Positions 22,751 through 35,300 of a stretch of 64,000 nucleotides of DNA are shown piece by piece. Location: contig NW_017264197.1 of NCBI RefSeq assembly GCF_001619985.1, positions 124,001-188,000 of the forward strand. Reading direction: 5' to 3'. A model generated the notes under the pieces. That model saw nothing but the letters and a program-made list of their open reading frames with translations, was not told the DNA's origin and ran no database searches. The DNA comes from Xylona heveae TC161. Lineage: Eukaryota > Ascomycota > Xylonomycetes > Xylonales > Xylonaceae. The stretch's first letter is position 1. Every line of letters begins with the position of its first letter. The translations under genes and the position numbers were made by a program.

Positions 22751-24580
22751 GGTTGGTGGGTTGAGGTGACAGGACTGTATTTGAACCAGCTAATCAAAGG
22801 CTGTATAGACGATCGTTATCTAATTATGGGGATTGCTCCGCCGGGTCAAAGCTCGCAAAGGCGGGGTTTTCTGATTCAATCGAGCAATGTTGCCGTCACA
22901 GAATAAATTCCGTATCCTCGGCTGGTATCCTTCTTGGTCACGTTCAATGCCAGGCCCGACACCCCTGTTCCATGCGGACTCAGAGTGTACCAATGCAAAA
23001 CGAATGGACAAGAGGGATGAAGGGGTCTATATAAAAATCTTGCCGGCGGATCGGGTTGGTCGGATATTAAAATCAATTGAATTGACAAGATGGGCGAGGG
23101 GTGCGGATATATAACATCTTCTCCGAAGCTAAGACCACAGTTCTCCACAAGGGCCGTTTTCTCGAGACGATCTTCGTTACCAAGCAAAAATTGTCATTTT
23201 AAGATCGTTGGGCGAATGATGAGAAATAAACCAATAAGATAGAGTCAGATCGGATCAATGTGATCCAACAGGGGGCGTAAAAGCAAGAGCTTGCCGGAGG
23301 GCGAGAGAAAGCCTTCATCTCCACGGGGGCCGCGAAACATTCGTTTCTTCCCGCCATTTCTGGTAGATGGTGTTCCGCCGACTAAAAATTTAGAGAAGCG
23401 CGTCACGCCAATGTTATCACCGAATCTAGTGTCAGTCAGGGATGAGGTTAGCAACAAGGTGGGTTTGGGGCGCCCGTCTCTCTCTCCGGGGGACCAGCAG
23501 TTTAGCGGGAACTGAACTCATCACCGGGGTGTTTACAAATCGTCTTCTGCAGCCATCGTCCAATGATGATGGATTCAACCGCCTCCGGGTAACCCACCCG
23601 GCAAGTGGGCTTTGCCTCGGGTGAGAGACCTCGCTCAACCGCTTCACCTGCTTAATTTCCTTTTTTTTCCTTTGGCTTTGTTTAGTTTACGTGTTTGATC
23701 CATTTCAATTTCTTAACGAAGCAATTGAATAAAGTGAAAGACTCCGCTAATGTTATTCTCAATAGTCAAACAGTTGTAGATGGTTCTTAATCCCACGAAT
23801 AGATGTTTGTGTTTAGCCGCTAACCTTAGTATCATTAGTTACAGCTGAGAAGTCCCGGGGGATCAACACTTCCACTGCAGTTATGACTCCCCCTATGTTT
23901 TTAATCGCCTCTTGAAACAAATACCTCACTGCTTTCGGACTTAATTCTTTAAATCCTTCAAAATCATACTTTATTCAATAACACATGGTCCGCATTATCA
24001 GACAATGGATTAGCAATCATTGAAGGACGGTTGTTGCTGACAAAAAGGATGTACCAACTACGGATTGTGGGTAGATGGAGTTAATGCGGAATAATGGCGG
24101 GATTGCGGATGTTGCGGATATTCCCACTAAGCGGTCTAAAGCCACCTATGCTACAACCCCACGCATACGGAGTATCTGGTAATCAAAAAGTACAATCTTG
24201 CTGTGAATTAATGTTGGTTCACTCGTTTCATTGTTTTCCTGCCTCACAACTTCCAAGGAAAAAAAGAGACTTTGTGTGGAAATTTTGTATAAATTTTTCT
24301 ATTAAAGAGCAGAATGAGCCGCTGTCAACGAATAATGCTAGAAAAAGACTAGGAGACACGAGACGATCTTTTGCCTCACTGCTTTTTGATGACAATGTCA
24401 CAGAATTGAAAAGAAAAAGTGATGAATGGGACAAGGCTGATTGGGACTTTGCTTCAAAAAACAGACAAACGAAAGAAAAAATATCATATGCTAATGCAAT
24501 GCGCTACCAAAAGCGAGACAATCTAGAAAAGGATGCAATGATGCTACAACTGCTAAGAGTGGCCACAGTGGATATACTGC
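22751..24580. other. Intergenic region between MFS transporter and calpain genes
   Basis: Upstream region of the transporter gene plus the 3' flank of the calpain gene. The right half is AT-rich. One plus-strand frame (24094-24693) is open but runs antisense into the calpain stop region and is not accepted as a gene. Confidence 0.5.
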
Positions 24581-27480
24581 TTACTGATTGCCCGTCTTCT
24601 CAATTTTCAGACCGTCTGCAGCAAGATTCGAAGCAGCTGCGCCACCGACCGTCGCATCAACTGCGGCATCATCCAGATCCAATGCGTTTATAATCTCGTC
24701 TTCGGGTGGAGGCCTGACAATTTCCACAGTCGCATTTGAATCCTTTGTGAAGACGCGAAGACCGACTACGGAGACTGCATTCCACGGGTCCTTCTTGAAG
24801 TCGTCATCTTCATCGTCTTCTGCCTTGTCGTCACCGTTTTTCTCAGACGGGTTCTCCTCCGGTTTAGAGGCATCCGACGCTGTAGCTGGGGCTTCAGACT
24901 CGGACTCATCTGAGGATTCGGATGAATTATCATCACTCTCAGATTCAGAGTCAGAATCAGCGTTGGCTGGGCTTTTAGCGTCGCCATCTTTCTTCTCCTC
25001 GGCAACAGTAGTCGAGTGTGCAGAAGAGCTGGACGGCTTTTCCATTTCATGAGCCTGCTGTTCGGCGACGTCTGGCGGTGTGAGAATGGCATCTCCTGAA
25101 GTGTGGGATGACGTGCTTGCTTGCTCTGCGCCTTTGCCACTCGCCCGAAGACCATCATTTGTGGCCTTCTTTGCCGCCTTCGCCAATTTCCGCTGCGCCT
25201 TCTCCTGCTTTTTGGCCTCCTTCGCCTTGGCTTTGGCCTCCTTTTTCTTCGCCTTGGCCTTTTCCTTCCTCTTCAGTTCCTTTCCCTCAGCCTTAGCCTT
25301 GCGCTTTTGTTCCAGCTTCCGCTTCTTTTCCAGCTTCTTTTTCAGCTTTTCCCTTTTTTCCCGCTCCTCTTTCTCTTTCTCCGTCTCCTTTGTTTGCCCT
25401 TTGGCATGTGCAAGATCGTACGAGAGACCAATTTGAAGCAATTTATCTCTCTTGTCTTTACAAGTGGTTTTGAGAACATGTTCCGCAGTCGAAGCATTTG
25501 AGTAGCGAGTCGCGATGATTTTAAGCAACACTAAATAAGAGCCAGCTTCGAGTTCGAGCTCAGTGCTTACTGATCGAGTCATGTTGTAATTCCCATGACT
25601 TCGGACTATGTAGTCCTCTTCTCCTTCTTTGTGAAGCCGAAACTGTAAGGTAAATCGATATTGGCCTTCGAGGCCCCTCCAGTATCGACTATCCAGCTAA
25701 ATTCGGTCAGCAACATCTTGAATGTTATTAACTTAGATTCGAAACATATTGCGAACCTGCGTCAAGACAATCACCGCTTGACTGTCTTTTTCCAATGTCA
25801 CTCGGAATTTCGTGTCATGGTAACCAACGGTCCATGGGATTTCTAAACTGGTCCATTGTCGCGCGACATTCCATCCCGGGCCGAATAGACGAGTTCTGTC
25901 CAGTTGTTGGTATTTGCGAAGAAGGTCTTCATACGATATCCAAAACACCTAATTCCGTCAGCGTGGGACATCTGGCTTCCTAGAAACGAAGGATATTACC
26001 CCATCATTGCCAAACGAATGTCCGAGTTCAGTCATCATTTCAGGGGTCCTGCAAAATATGTTAGGCTCACTCTGGTCTTAAACGCATTTTCCTTGCTTAC
26101 CATTCCGCTGACCCGTCGCTCCACGCGCCGTTCCATTCTGTTTCTCCCCAAGGGTTTCTGAAGGAAATTAGCATTCGAGTCAGAATATCGTGCCATTGGC
26201 AACCAACCTCAGCAACAGAAGGCGGTGCCCTTTGACCTCCCGTGCCTGCATGATAGAATAAGCGTGCGTTGCTACGATGCCACGCTTGAATGCCCATTCT
26301 CCAAAGTAGCCGGTGGCACAGCCAAAGAGAAAAGTCTTGTTGACATTCATTAATTCCTCTTTCCAAAACTTGTTTTTGTCCAATATGTCCGAAGTGAAAA
26401 GCTCCGTGGTCACTCCTCCAGTCAAATCTTCAATTGCTTCCCTGTTTGAATGTAAGAGATGGAACACTAACTCCCGTCCATACATTCGCGGGACACCATG
26501 GGATGGGCGCTTACCCAACAAACCCTCCTTCAATGGCGCCAAAATCCCCGTGTGCCTTCGCATATGCCTTCTCAAGCAGCGGAAGCCATGTTTCATTCTG
26601 CTCGCTGCACTGTGCAAAATACAACGCAGCAGAGCCCGACTGATAGGTTTTCTTCCACTCTTCCTCGGTATCCGCGCGATTGATTTCGCTCCAGTTGTAT
26701 CGCTCTTGCTCTGACATTGCATCATAATCGACTTTTGTAAGATAGAGCTTGTCATCAATGATTTCCGAGATCCATTCGCCGTCTAAGAACTCATGAGCAA
26801 ACGCCGTGATCAATTGTCAAAGACAATGACAAAGGAATTACCTCGGTGAAACACAAACCCGTAAACACCGACCTGCTCGTCTCTCGCGACGCAAATATTC
26901 GACAGCAACTCTTCCTTATTAGACAAGGTGCACAATGCTGCCAGAAACCAACAATCGCCATTCCCCCCTTGTCTCACATCGCTCGCCGTGGGGCCGTTAA
27001 TATAAAACTGGGGGTTCTCAAAAATGTCCTGAGAAAGTCAGAACATGTTTATGGAACGAGGAAGGAAAATCTTGTCAAACCAACCTCAACTCTTTTCACG
27101 GATTTCGGGCTGAGATTTAAGCAATCCTTGACTAATCCATCCAAGCAATAACGGCGGCCACGTTTGAAATCGAATTCGATATCAAAATGCGGGTCTCTAT
27201 ATTTCTGATTGACGCGACGGCACTCTCTTGCAATTTTCTCCACCTTGGCCTTACAGATGGCCTTGGCTTCTTCGAAGGACGTTGTCGCGCTTTCCGCAAG
27301 GACTGCGCCTCTGGGAACATTTTCTGCAACCCGTCTCGCATGAAATTTGCTCGGTAATACCGTCACGACCTCACCAGGATACTTAGTGTTGAACCCTTCC
27401 CAGAAATCATCAATTGCGGTCTGCGGTGATTTCGTCGGGGCCTTGGTAGGGACGTCAGTCGCTGCACTGGTTGCGCTCAT
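24581..27480 (-). CDS. Calpain-family cysteine protease with long charged C-terminal tail
   Basis: Papain-fold protease of family C2. Eight exons give 832 residues: 27480-27085, 27028-26842, 26782-26515, 26441-26208, 26157-26101, 26048-26000, 25948-25757 and 25696-24581. The ATG at 27480 has a good context (CAAGATGAG) and starts an [10 protein letters not shown]-terminus. The catalytic triad is complete: Cys about 158 in [13 protein letters not shown], His about 343 in ATHAYSI and Asn about 363 in [11 protein letters not shown]2-like/domain III segment follows (about 380-510: [29 protein letters not shown]). After about residue 540 the chain becomes a Lys/Glu/Ala-rich coiled-coil and then an acidic Ser-rich disordered tail. 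No EF-hands are visible. It is not PalB-like, as no MIT domain is seen at the N-terminus. Substrates unknown; cytosolic location inferred. Confidence 0.93.
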
Positions 27481-27623
27481 CTTGATATGAGAAGTATGTG
27501 ACACAATTGTACAAATAAGATTTCAATCAGTTGATATTAGCGAAAGTGCAGTCACTGGGCACCTTAATAGCCAGTGCCCAAAAGTGGCAAAATCCGGCCA
27601 AAAAAATTGAGGCCATCGTGTGG

Positions 27624-27631
27624 TTTATATA
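27624..27631 (-). promoter_or_regulatory. TATA box of the calpain gene
   Basis: TATATAAA on the minus strand about 145 bases before the calpain ATG, correctly oriented. Confidence 0.5.
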
Positions 27632-28945
27632 GGTTTCAGCGATTGGAGAGCGCGCGTTAGTAGAAAGCTTGGAATCTAGAACTGGGACGAGCATGGCCCT
27701 CGAGCAGGGAATGCTGACAGCTGCTGGTACCTAGCGGCTGAAGCGGCTGAGGAGTGGCTGCAGTTATTGGACGATGCAGCATCAACAAAGCAGAAAAGAG
27801 GTGGGGTCCAAATGAATTTTAGGGGTCCCAAGCCGACACATGTACATGCAGATCCAGCTCCATGTAACCCCTCCCCAAAGCTGGGGAAATCTCTATATCT
27901 CGTTAGCTGTCAAGTGCTTAGTGACCATCCAAATAACCAAAGTGCATGTTCAAGCATTTCTCATGTCCGTTCTGGCTCAGATGAAATTGCACGGTAAATC
28001 ATGCCCGAAGGCGCTTTCCATGTGCATGCGTTATGGCATAAAAGGAAATTGCATTATTGATTGGTACAACGGGGCCAGTGCTGACACGCTGGTGCTGTCT
28101 TAAGTCGAGCGAATCGCGCCCCCCACGATTCCAAGTTCAGCGCTAACACGGGCCGTATACAGAGAGATAGGCGGGACCAGAACACTATTATACCGTAGTC
28201 CACTTCAATCCATATCCCTTCTCTCTCTGTAAAAGGAACGAGTTCAAACGGTCATAGATAAAACCAGACACTTGACGAATCATGATATACTGATACAAAC
28301 GATCAAGGAGTTGTCGTTGTCGTCAATAAAGTTAGTGGAGGATTCCAGGATTCCTGAATGGACCAGGTTGCTTCCCGCTCCACCAACCACGTGCGTCGTC
28401 TCGCTTGTAGTTTCAACCTAAAAGGGAAATATATCAACAATGGGAAGCTCTAACCGACCAGGTCTCAATAATTTCCACCAAAGGGGGGAAAAGGACTCAT
28501 AGCCAAATAGAAACATTGGGGAATCCTATGATACCACTACTTTCAATCAATACCAGAAAGGTGTCACAAAATGCACACTAGTTTGCAAACATCCATTGAA
28601 ATGCACAGTAAATTGATAAAAAAACGTGTACTGTAATGTATGCCCCCAGTTGAACCGATACTGGAAAGCTTTCAGAGAACCCATCAAATACGCACTCTTC
28701 ATATCGGTTGTTCGTAGCCCAAATGAAATTAGTGACCCTAAAATACAAGAATGAAATCATGGTAGTCATGCATGAATGCAAAGAAGGACTGCACAAAGGG
28801 AAATTTTGTTTGCCTCTCGCTGCAGAGTGTCACAAAGGAAAGATGCAAAGGGTGGAACTTATGCGGCATCACTGCCCGCAGTGTTTCTTCATGTGCTCAG
28901 CCCGTTCTTCCTCTGAATCTCGTCCAATGATAGACAGTCCAGCCA
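27632..28945. other. Intergenic region between calpain promoter and Cdk1 3' end
   Basis: About 1.3 kb with no supported gene; it holds the upstream part of the calpain promoter and the Cdk1 3' UTR. Confidence 0.5.
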
Positions 28946-30149
28946 CTAGCGGAAGCCGTTACGCGGGGCGTGTCCACTGTACGTCGTTGAGCCCTCGCGG
29001 AAATATGGGTGCTCACACGCTTGCTTGGCGGAAATTCTCATGGCAGGGTCATAGACGAGCATAAGGTCGAGAAGATTGAGTCCGTCCTCATCGAGACCGG
29101 AGACGAGGGGGCGGTTATAATCTCTACTCCACTTTGGAAAAGACTGCTTGAAGTCAGGGAACGAAGTGACGCCGGGCCAAATGTTCTCATCCGGGGTGCC
29201 AAGTCCTCTACTCAAAGTTAGCCACGCCTCAAAGAAGCCCTTTACCTGCAGTGCCAACGTACCTAAAAATCTTGAAAATCTCGTCAATCTCGGAGTCACC
29301 AGGGAAGAGAGGCTTGCGGGTGCACATCTCTGCGAAAATGCAGCCAACCGACCACATGTCGACACCAGTGGAGTATTGGCGACCACCAAGGAGAATTTCC
29401 GGAGCTCGATACCACAGGGTCACGACCTTTACTCGTTAGCTCATTCAGCTCTTTGCATCTCAGGGAAATGCACTGACCTCGTGTGTGTAGGTTCGCAAAG
29501 GAACACCAAAGGCCCGAGCAAGACCGAAATCCGCCAATTTCAAGTTACCGTCGCGGTCGATCAGGAGGTTCTGTGGCTTGAGGTCACGGTGTAGAATGCG
29601 GTGGCTGTGGCAGTAACGAACACCCTGGACCAATTGGCTCATAAATTTCTTGACCATCGCATCGCCAAGGCCGAGTCGCCCAAGTTCAACGCCGGAGCCA
29701 TTGGGCAAGGGCTTTCCACGACCACCTTGCTCAACCGGAAGAGCTTCCATGTATTTCTTCAAATCGAGGTCGAGAAACTCGAAAACCAGGTAAAGCTTGT
29801 GGCCGTCCGCATGAACAATATTCAACAAGCTGACAATGTTGGGGTCTTGCATCTCCTTAAGCAGCGAGATCTCGCGAATGGCAGTGCTAGGCACACCCTC
29901 ATCCTCGGCCTCCAGACGAATCTTCTTTAGGGCGACAATACGATTCGGATGCGTCAGATCACGAGCTTTGTAAACAACACCGTAGGTTCCTGCGAGTCAG
30001 AGTTCTCGGTTAGTCGACGGGGAATCGGAACTGGGTATGGAAGACAGAGAATCGAAGCTGGGATGCGGACTATGGGCATTAAATGGAAAGGCCTTCTAGA
30101 TCAAATACATACCTTCGCCAATCTTCTCAATCTTTTGGTAGTTTTCCAT
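28946..30149 (-). CDS. nimX: Cyclin-dependent kinase 1 (Cdc2/NimX)
   Basis: Master mitotic Ser/Thr kinase that pairs with B-type cyclins at G1/S and G2/M. Four exons give 324 residues: 30149-30113, 29989-29478, 29426-29263 and 29207-28946. The chain starts [16 protein letters not shown], with Thr14 and Tyr15 of inhibitory control in place. The cyclin-binding helix PSTAIRE is intact, then come [10 protein letters not shown] and the [18 protein letters not shown] activation loop with the T-loop Thr, followed by [11 protein letters not shown]. The insert after [13 protein letters not shown] (about 30 residues rich in Gly and Pro) is usual in filamentous fungi. Splicing gives FRGLGTP where family members usually read FRLLGTP or FRILGTP, so a Gly replaces a Leu or Ile at the exon 4 start. 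Divergent from the AlkB-like gene across 480 bases. Confidence 0.96.
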
Positions 30150-30629
30150 CTTGAACGAGCTCGCCAAACTCTTGGCCGGTGCTCAGTAAACCGTACAGAT
30201 GAGAAAAGAACCAGCAGTCAATCTCTGGGACGCCGCGTCCTGTAAACAGTTCCAAGACAGGTTATCAAAGAAGTCCTTGAACAGGAGAACTCTCTGAGAG
30301 CAATGTCTGTGGTGGGGCAAGGGTCTCGAACGAGTGTATTGCCGTGTGAAAGAGCAGGGACCCTCTTTGATCGACGGAGTTGGTCTGTCGTTCAGGGCCA
30401 GGTTCGTGCATTTGTCGGTAAACACACCCCAGCGACACGCCGCCAAACTAAACACGCTAAAATGGAGCTTCCCGAGGGTTAATTTTCTACGGTTGGCGTC
30501 GCGCTTCTTAACGAACTAATTGCTCTCTAACGCCTTAGTATGAATCCTGTCACGCATGTTTGAACAAATAATTCCAAATTCCAAAAGAAGTCCAAATTTG
30601 TCAAGATAGAAAGAGAGCAGAAAGAGAGA
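30150..30629. promoter_or_regulatory. Shared divergent promoter region, Cdk1 / AlkB-like
   Basis: The 480 bases separate two start codons that point away from each other, so both promoters must lie here. No single clear motif was picked out. Confidence 0.55.
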
Positions 30630-31782
30630 ATGCAACATTATAATGCTCATGAGCGGCCTCCAGAGAAGCTCCGGGCCATCTATAAAAAGTATCAAAAACT
30701 GACTCAAGCTCAAATCGATGCTGATCCGAACGTTATTGATTTTGTCCGAGGGCTCACACCAGAGCAGAAGAGCCAGTTAAAAATCATAAAATCTATCCCG
30801 GAAGAGGCTCTGCGAAAGATATGCTCTTCACTCAATGAGGCCTCGGACCGTGAAAAATCCGAAATCATCGAGGCTTCAAACAATGCCAGTGTGTACGAAT
30901 TGGAAGGCCTTCCTGGTACGCTTGCTTCGAATGTTTGAAAGGGCACTTTTCTGACGCATTTGAATAGGACTTCTCATATTACCATCTCTGATACCCTTAG
31001 ATACGCAATCTTGTCTTCTCTCGCGTCTTCTGCATCGAGATCTTTCTGATCCCCGTCATAAGACAAACCTTCATTTGCACTATCACGTGCCATATCCCAC
31101 CAAGGCGGAAGGCCCAGAAGATGGCAGAGCAACAGCCCATCAGTCTTTCTTCTCTTATCCCCCAAACTCTCCGCTTACTTTAGCACCAAAAGATGCTTCG
31201 ATTCATAAGCCTCTTACCGTATCTCAATTTCTTCAGCGAAAGCTTCGATGGGTCACTCTCGGAGGCCAATATGATTGGACTCGGAAAGAGTACCCATCAG
31301 ATGCACCGCCAGATTTCCCGAAGGACGTGGCACGCCTCCTGGAGTCCATTTTTCCAGAAATGAAGGCAGAAGCAGCCATTGTCAACCTCTATACTCCTGG
31401 CGACACACTTAGTCTTCATCGTGACGTGAGTGAACAGAGTGAGAGAGGACTGGTCAGTCTAAGTATAGGATGTGATGGCATTTTCGTCATCGGGGTTGAA
31501 GAGGATAATCCAACCTCTGACAATGGGACAAGCGCACGATACTGTATTGTGAGGTTGCGCTCGGGAGACGTCGTGTATATGTCACGGCAAGCAAGGTTTG
31601 CCTGGCACGGTGTCCCCAAAATTTTGGAGAAGACATGTCCTGAGTCCCTGAAAGATTGGCCAGGACAGGCATTCGATGCTGGTGGCAAAGAAGAGGGACA
31701 GCAAGGCGGTGAATATGACGAATGGAGAGGGTGGATGGCATCAAAACGTATCAATCTCAATGTCCGGCAAATGTACGGCTGA
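30630..31782 (+). CDS. AlkB-like Fe(II)/2-oxoglutarate dioxygenase (ALKBH1-type)
   Basis: Oxidative demethylase of the AlkB superfamily, acting on N-methylated bases in DNA or tRNA. Two exons, 30630-30915 and 30968-31782, give 366 residues. The Fe-binding set is visible: LHRDVSEQ supplies His and Asp, and the distal His lies in FAWHGVPKI. The 2-oxoglutarate-binding Arg region is RINLNVRQMYG at the very C-terminus. The nucleotide-recognition lid precedes them with LRWVTLGGQYDWTRKEYP and IVNLYTPGDTLSLH, and the core strand is GLVSLSIGCDGIFVIG. The N-terminal 95 residues are helical and typical of fungal members. ALKBH1 orthologues act on tRNA and sometimes in mitochondria; the substrate here is not determinable. 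Confidence 0.92.
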
Positions 31783-33307
31783 TCAGATGTCTGAAATTTC
31801 AATCATCCGTTCAGTCATGACATGTGAATATGTTGCCAAACTTTACGCAGTGAGGTTTGTCGTACCTTGCTTTAAGGGGCTGACAATACCGTGAGCTGTG
31901 CGACATACCGATAACCCTAATCTGAATGAACAGGTGTCGGTTAATCCTGCCAGCCGGTAATGGACTGGCAGAATCGTCATCGCGATGTGTTCGTCGATCA
32001 AATCTCATATTTCCAACTGACTATAGCAGAAAGTGGGAGCGCGGATTCATTTCTTTTGCATCCGACCAAGACAGACGGTACAGATACAGCTGTGTGGAAA
32101 GTCTATAGTTACTCCTGCAGATTATTGTCGCGGAATGATCTGGATCAATTGGTATATCATTCACAACCAAAGTTCAAATGCCAGAATCCGCAGACTAAAC
32201 TAGATGGATCAAATCAACGATACTCTTTTGGGATGTTGATGAATCAAAATTCTCCTTCTTTTCATCTAAGGCGGGGTCGTCTTGCAGAACAATTCGCATG
32301 TGAGCTTGGCAGAGAAGGTGATGTATCTCATCATCTAGCGGGATTCACCCTCCCCATGTCTCAGTTACGATCGCTTCGGATGCACAAAACTTGCATTGCA
32401 GCGGAAGACCTGTTCCTCGGTGCAGATGACAATTCATCGATCTTCTCATGGGAAAGACGCTAAACACGTCTTCGGAGATACATTGGCTATTGTGTTATTT
32501 ATTCTAATATTAGGCGCCGAAACCGATGATACGGCTAGTCACCGCCACGGGAACAGAGATGGTCAAAAATAATGTGCACCAAATCTCCTCGCAAGCCCTG
32601 AAAACGCGCAATTGGTTTTGCTCCTGTCTATGATCGGGCGGCTACTTGGATACGTATGCAGAAGAAAGGGGGAATGTAGTGACCAAAAGAGTAAACGGAG
32701 GGGATTAAAGCTGATAAACTATTGGTGACCATGGCTCCTGTTCCCCTTTCAGCTCCCGGGGCCACCGTACGGAAGCTCCTTTTCCACAAGGGGAAAAGTG
32801 CCCCCTTCTGGCTCTTCGTCTTATTTTCTCCCCCCGGATCCCTCAAAACAGAAAGGTAAGGCGAACATGGTGGCTGGGCTTTGCTCAGATAGCCGTAATT
32901 ATAATAATAATAATAATCATCCAAAAGTTTAGTGAAGTATGATCAAGTTAGACGCCTCACGACGCTACTAATACTGTAATTCTGCTAGAGGTTGTTGGAG
33001 TTCTCCTTTTCCTACGAGTATTACTTTTTTGCTGCTTTAAATCGGGCCAAACCCAAAAGGTAAATGCCGTGTTGCTCCCCCATATTTGCATCGATGTCAT
33101 CTGTCGCCAGCTTCACCGACTACAAACTCACCCACATCCCGACCTGCAGCTGTCCCCTTGGCTCGGTATATTCCAAATCGACGCTCGAAGCTCAACACGT
33201 TATAAATCGATACGCCTCTTCATTCATTTTGTAACTCTATTTGACGAAACTTGTTTGTGTTCTCACCATCCAGATCGTGCGCATGAACTGAGAGGTGAGA
33301 GCTTGTC
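31783..33307. other. Intergenic region between AlkB-like and zinc-finger genes
   Basis: About 1.5 kb. One plus-strand frame at 31960-32463 is listed separately as weak. The right end (about 33000-33307) is the leader of the next gene. A short AAT run lies at 32898-32915. Confidence 0.5.
31960..32463 (+). CDS. Doubtful hypothetical ORF, 167 residues
   Basis: A continuous frame from ATG 31960 with no opposing gene. The product begins MDWQNRHRDVFVDQ, has no hydrophobic segment or motif, and contains QLVYHSQPKFKCQN and LRRGRLAEQFACELG. I recognise nothing in it. Codon use does not clearly set it apart from noncoding frames. It could be a lineage-specific gene, a decayed gene or chance. Confidence 0.25.
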   Translation: MDWQNRHRDVFVDQISYFQLTIAESGSADSFLLHPTKTDGTDTAVWKVYSYSCRLLSRNDLDQLVYHSQPKFKCQNPQTKLDGSNQRYSFGMLMNQNSPSFHLRRGRLAEQFACELGREGDVSHHLAGFTLPMSQLRSLRMHKTCIAAEDLFLGADDNSSIFSWERR

Positions 33308-35278
33308 ATGACCGAGCCTACGATAACAACCCCCGGCTCTACCCGGGACGGCGACACTCCGTCTATAGCATCGGCGCCCAAGGACAAGAGATGCCCTTTT
33401 TGTCAGCAAGCATTCACGTCGTCATCGCTGGGACGGCATCTCGATCTTTATATCAAGGAGAAGAATCCCAAGGCTCCAGATGGCGTTCACGACGTCGATG
33501 AGATTCGCAAACTTCGAGAGCGCATCACGCGCAGACAGCCCCGAAATTCTGCCAAGCGCGATGCTTCCACCCCTTCAGCAACAAGACCACTTGCGTCAGA
33601 AGAGGCACAGTCACCTTCATCGGGCCGACCGTTTCTGCGTTTGAAACTCAATGAGCTTGACTGGCATGCCACTGGTGTGATGAGAGACTTGCCCCCAACC
33701 AAGGAGGATGATTCGCGATGGCGCCACGTACAGCAAAAGTCGGATCTGGAGATGCGCAGAAAGGTGATGGAGGAAAAGGACAATGCACGAGCCGCAGAAC
33801 TAGCTTTACGTGAAGTACTCGCAAGCGTCAAGGCCGCGAGGTAAGCTTCCCTTCATGAGAACCTAGCCCTGGATCTCTCAACTCAATTGTAACTGACTGT
33901 GTCCCTCAATTTCAACAGCGCAAGGACAGCTCCGCCTCCGTCTCCGTTCGATTATGATCCGCTCACCCTGACTTTCCCGGCGCTCTGTCTAAAATGCCTT
34001 TTTGCCCCCTCCACATTGTTTTCAACTCAGCCATTCGCCACTGGTGGGTCTTGGTCAATAGATCCACCGGGCCAGCCACAACTTGAATCCCTTCGAATAT
34101 ATTTTCATGATCAGTTTCATCAATGGAGGTTACGGCGCGGCTCACGCGACAGCGCAAGAGACGGCCATGGCGCCCCGAACGGCCACCAGGGCAACAATAC
34201 AAATGGACAAGACAGCAACCAGGGGCCCAAACAGCAGGGGCAGGAAGAAGAAGACAAGATTATAAGACATTTAATGGAGGCATATAGCCACTGGAAAGCC
34301 ATGGCGGACAAGCAAAAAGAAGACTCTTGGCGGCTCGAGGTGCTCCGAGCATATGCGCGAGAACTGGAACGACGAAAGGAATCCGAACTCAAGGTTGACG
34401 CGCTTCAGCAACAAGTCGAGCATCTCCGCTCACAAGTCGACCGCTTGACCTCCCGCCATGAACCGCGCGAGTTCCTCACCTGCCCACCTGCAACCTTTGC
34501 CCTCACCAAGACTGTCGCAAAAGAGCTCGATGCGGTTTCCGGCCCCGAGCTGTGCGACTGCGATTATGACCGCCTCTTTGCAAAATGGAAAGCAATCGTG
34601 CAACAAAATCGACAGTCAAGCAACGGGTTATTGAGCCAGCAGCCATTACCTGGCACCAGCGCAACACCAGGAGCAGCAACAGCAACAGCACCATCACAAT
34701 CACAAGAACGCAACGTGTCATCCTCCTCATCCTTTACTCCTCTTCCCGTCAATGGCACAGGTCCCTCACAACCAGGACGATCATCCTCCTTGTCCTTTGA
34801 CTATTCCACATCACCGCTACCACCACCTCCGCCTTCTGCCACTGCTTCAGCCAACAACAACAACAACAACCTATCAACGAATTCCAAACCGAATCAAAAT
34901 GCCGACGCAGATCAAAATCATCATCATATCGCAGACGGTATCGACAGCAGCGGCGGCGGTGCTAACCGTTCTTCTGCGCCTCCCCCTTCACAACTCCACA
35001 ATGCCCATTCCAACTCATCATCATCAACAACAGCAAATACATCAAACCAAACGACAAATACGAGACCCCCGCCACTCGATCGCACAAATCTAGATCCAAG
35101 TCTCGCCGACGACGGCCAGAACCAACACAGCCTAGGCGCCATGGAGGGTATTGAATCCTCTAGCTCCCAGGACGCGCTCAATTCAGACGGCTTCATGGGC
35201 GGTCGTGTCCTCATGGGCTTGAGTGCGAGCGACTTTAGTCATATGGGAGGCAGCCGCTGCGGATCAATGGAGTCTTGA
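33308..35278 (+). CDS. Uncharacterised protein with C2HC-like zinc finger and coiled coil
   Basis: Two exons, 33308-33840 and 33919-35278, give 630 residues. Near the N-terminus (about residues 28-50) CPFCQQAFTSSSLGRHLDLY makes a C-x2-C...H pattern resembling a small C2H2/C2HC finger of the UBZ/Rad18 kind. It is followed by basic VHDVDEIRKLRERITRR. A helical block (about 110-180) follows, and after the intron a conserved-looking globular part (PFDYDPLTLTFPALCLKCLF, LRIYFHDQFHQWRLRRG). A long coiled coil lies at about 295-350 (WRLEVLRAYARELERRKE, ALQQQVEHLRSQVDRL). The last 230 residues are Gln/Asn/Ser/Pro-rich and disordered. Nuclear or DNA-repair roles are possible from the finger type only. 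The stop sits at the start of a TTTGAG repeat. Confidence 0.82.
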
Positions 35279-35300
35279 GTTTGAGTTTGAGTTTGAGTTT
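35275..35300. repeat. TTTGAG tandem repeat overlapping a stop codon
   Basis: About four units of TTTGAG. The TGA stop of the zinc-finger gene lies inside the first unit, so the repeat forms the start of its 3' UTR. Confidence 0.85.

Noticed and set aside
24094-24693. 199-codon plus-strand frame downstream of the calpain gene
   Set aside because: No recognisable protein, AT-rich Lys/Asn/Arg-heavy composition, and it overlaps the calpain 3' coding end in antisense. More likely 3' UTR.
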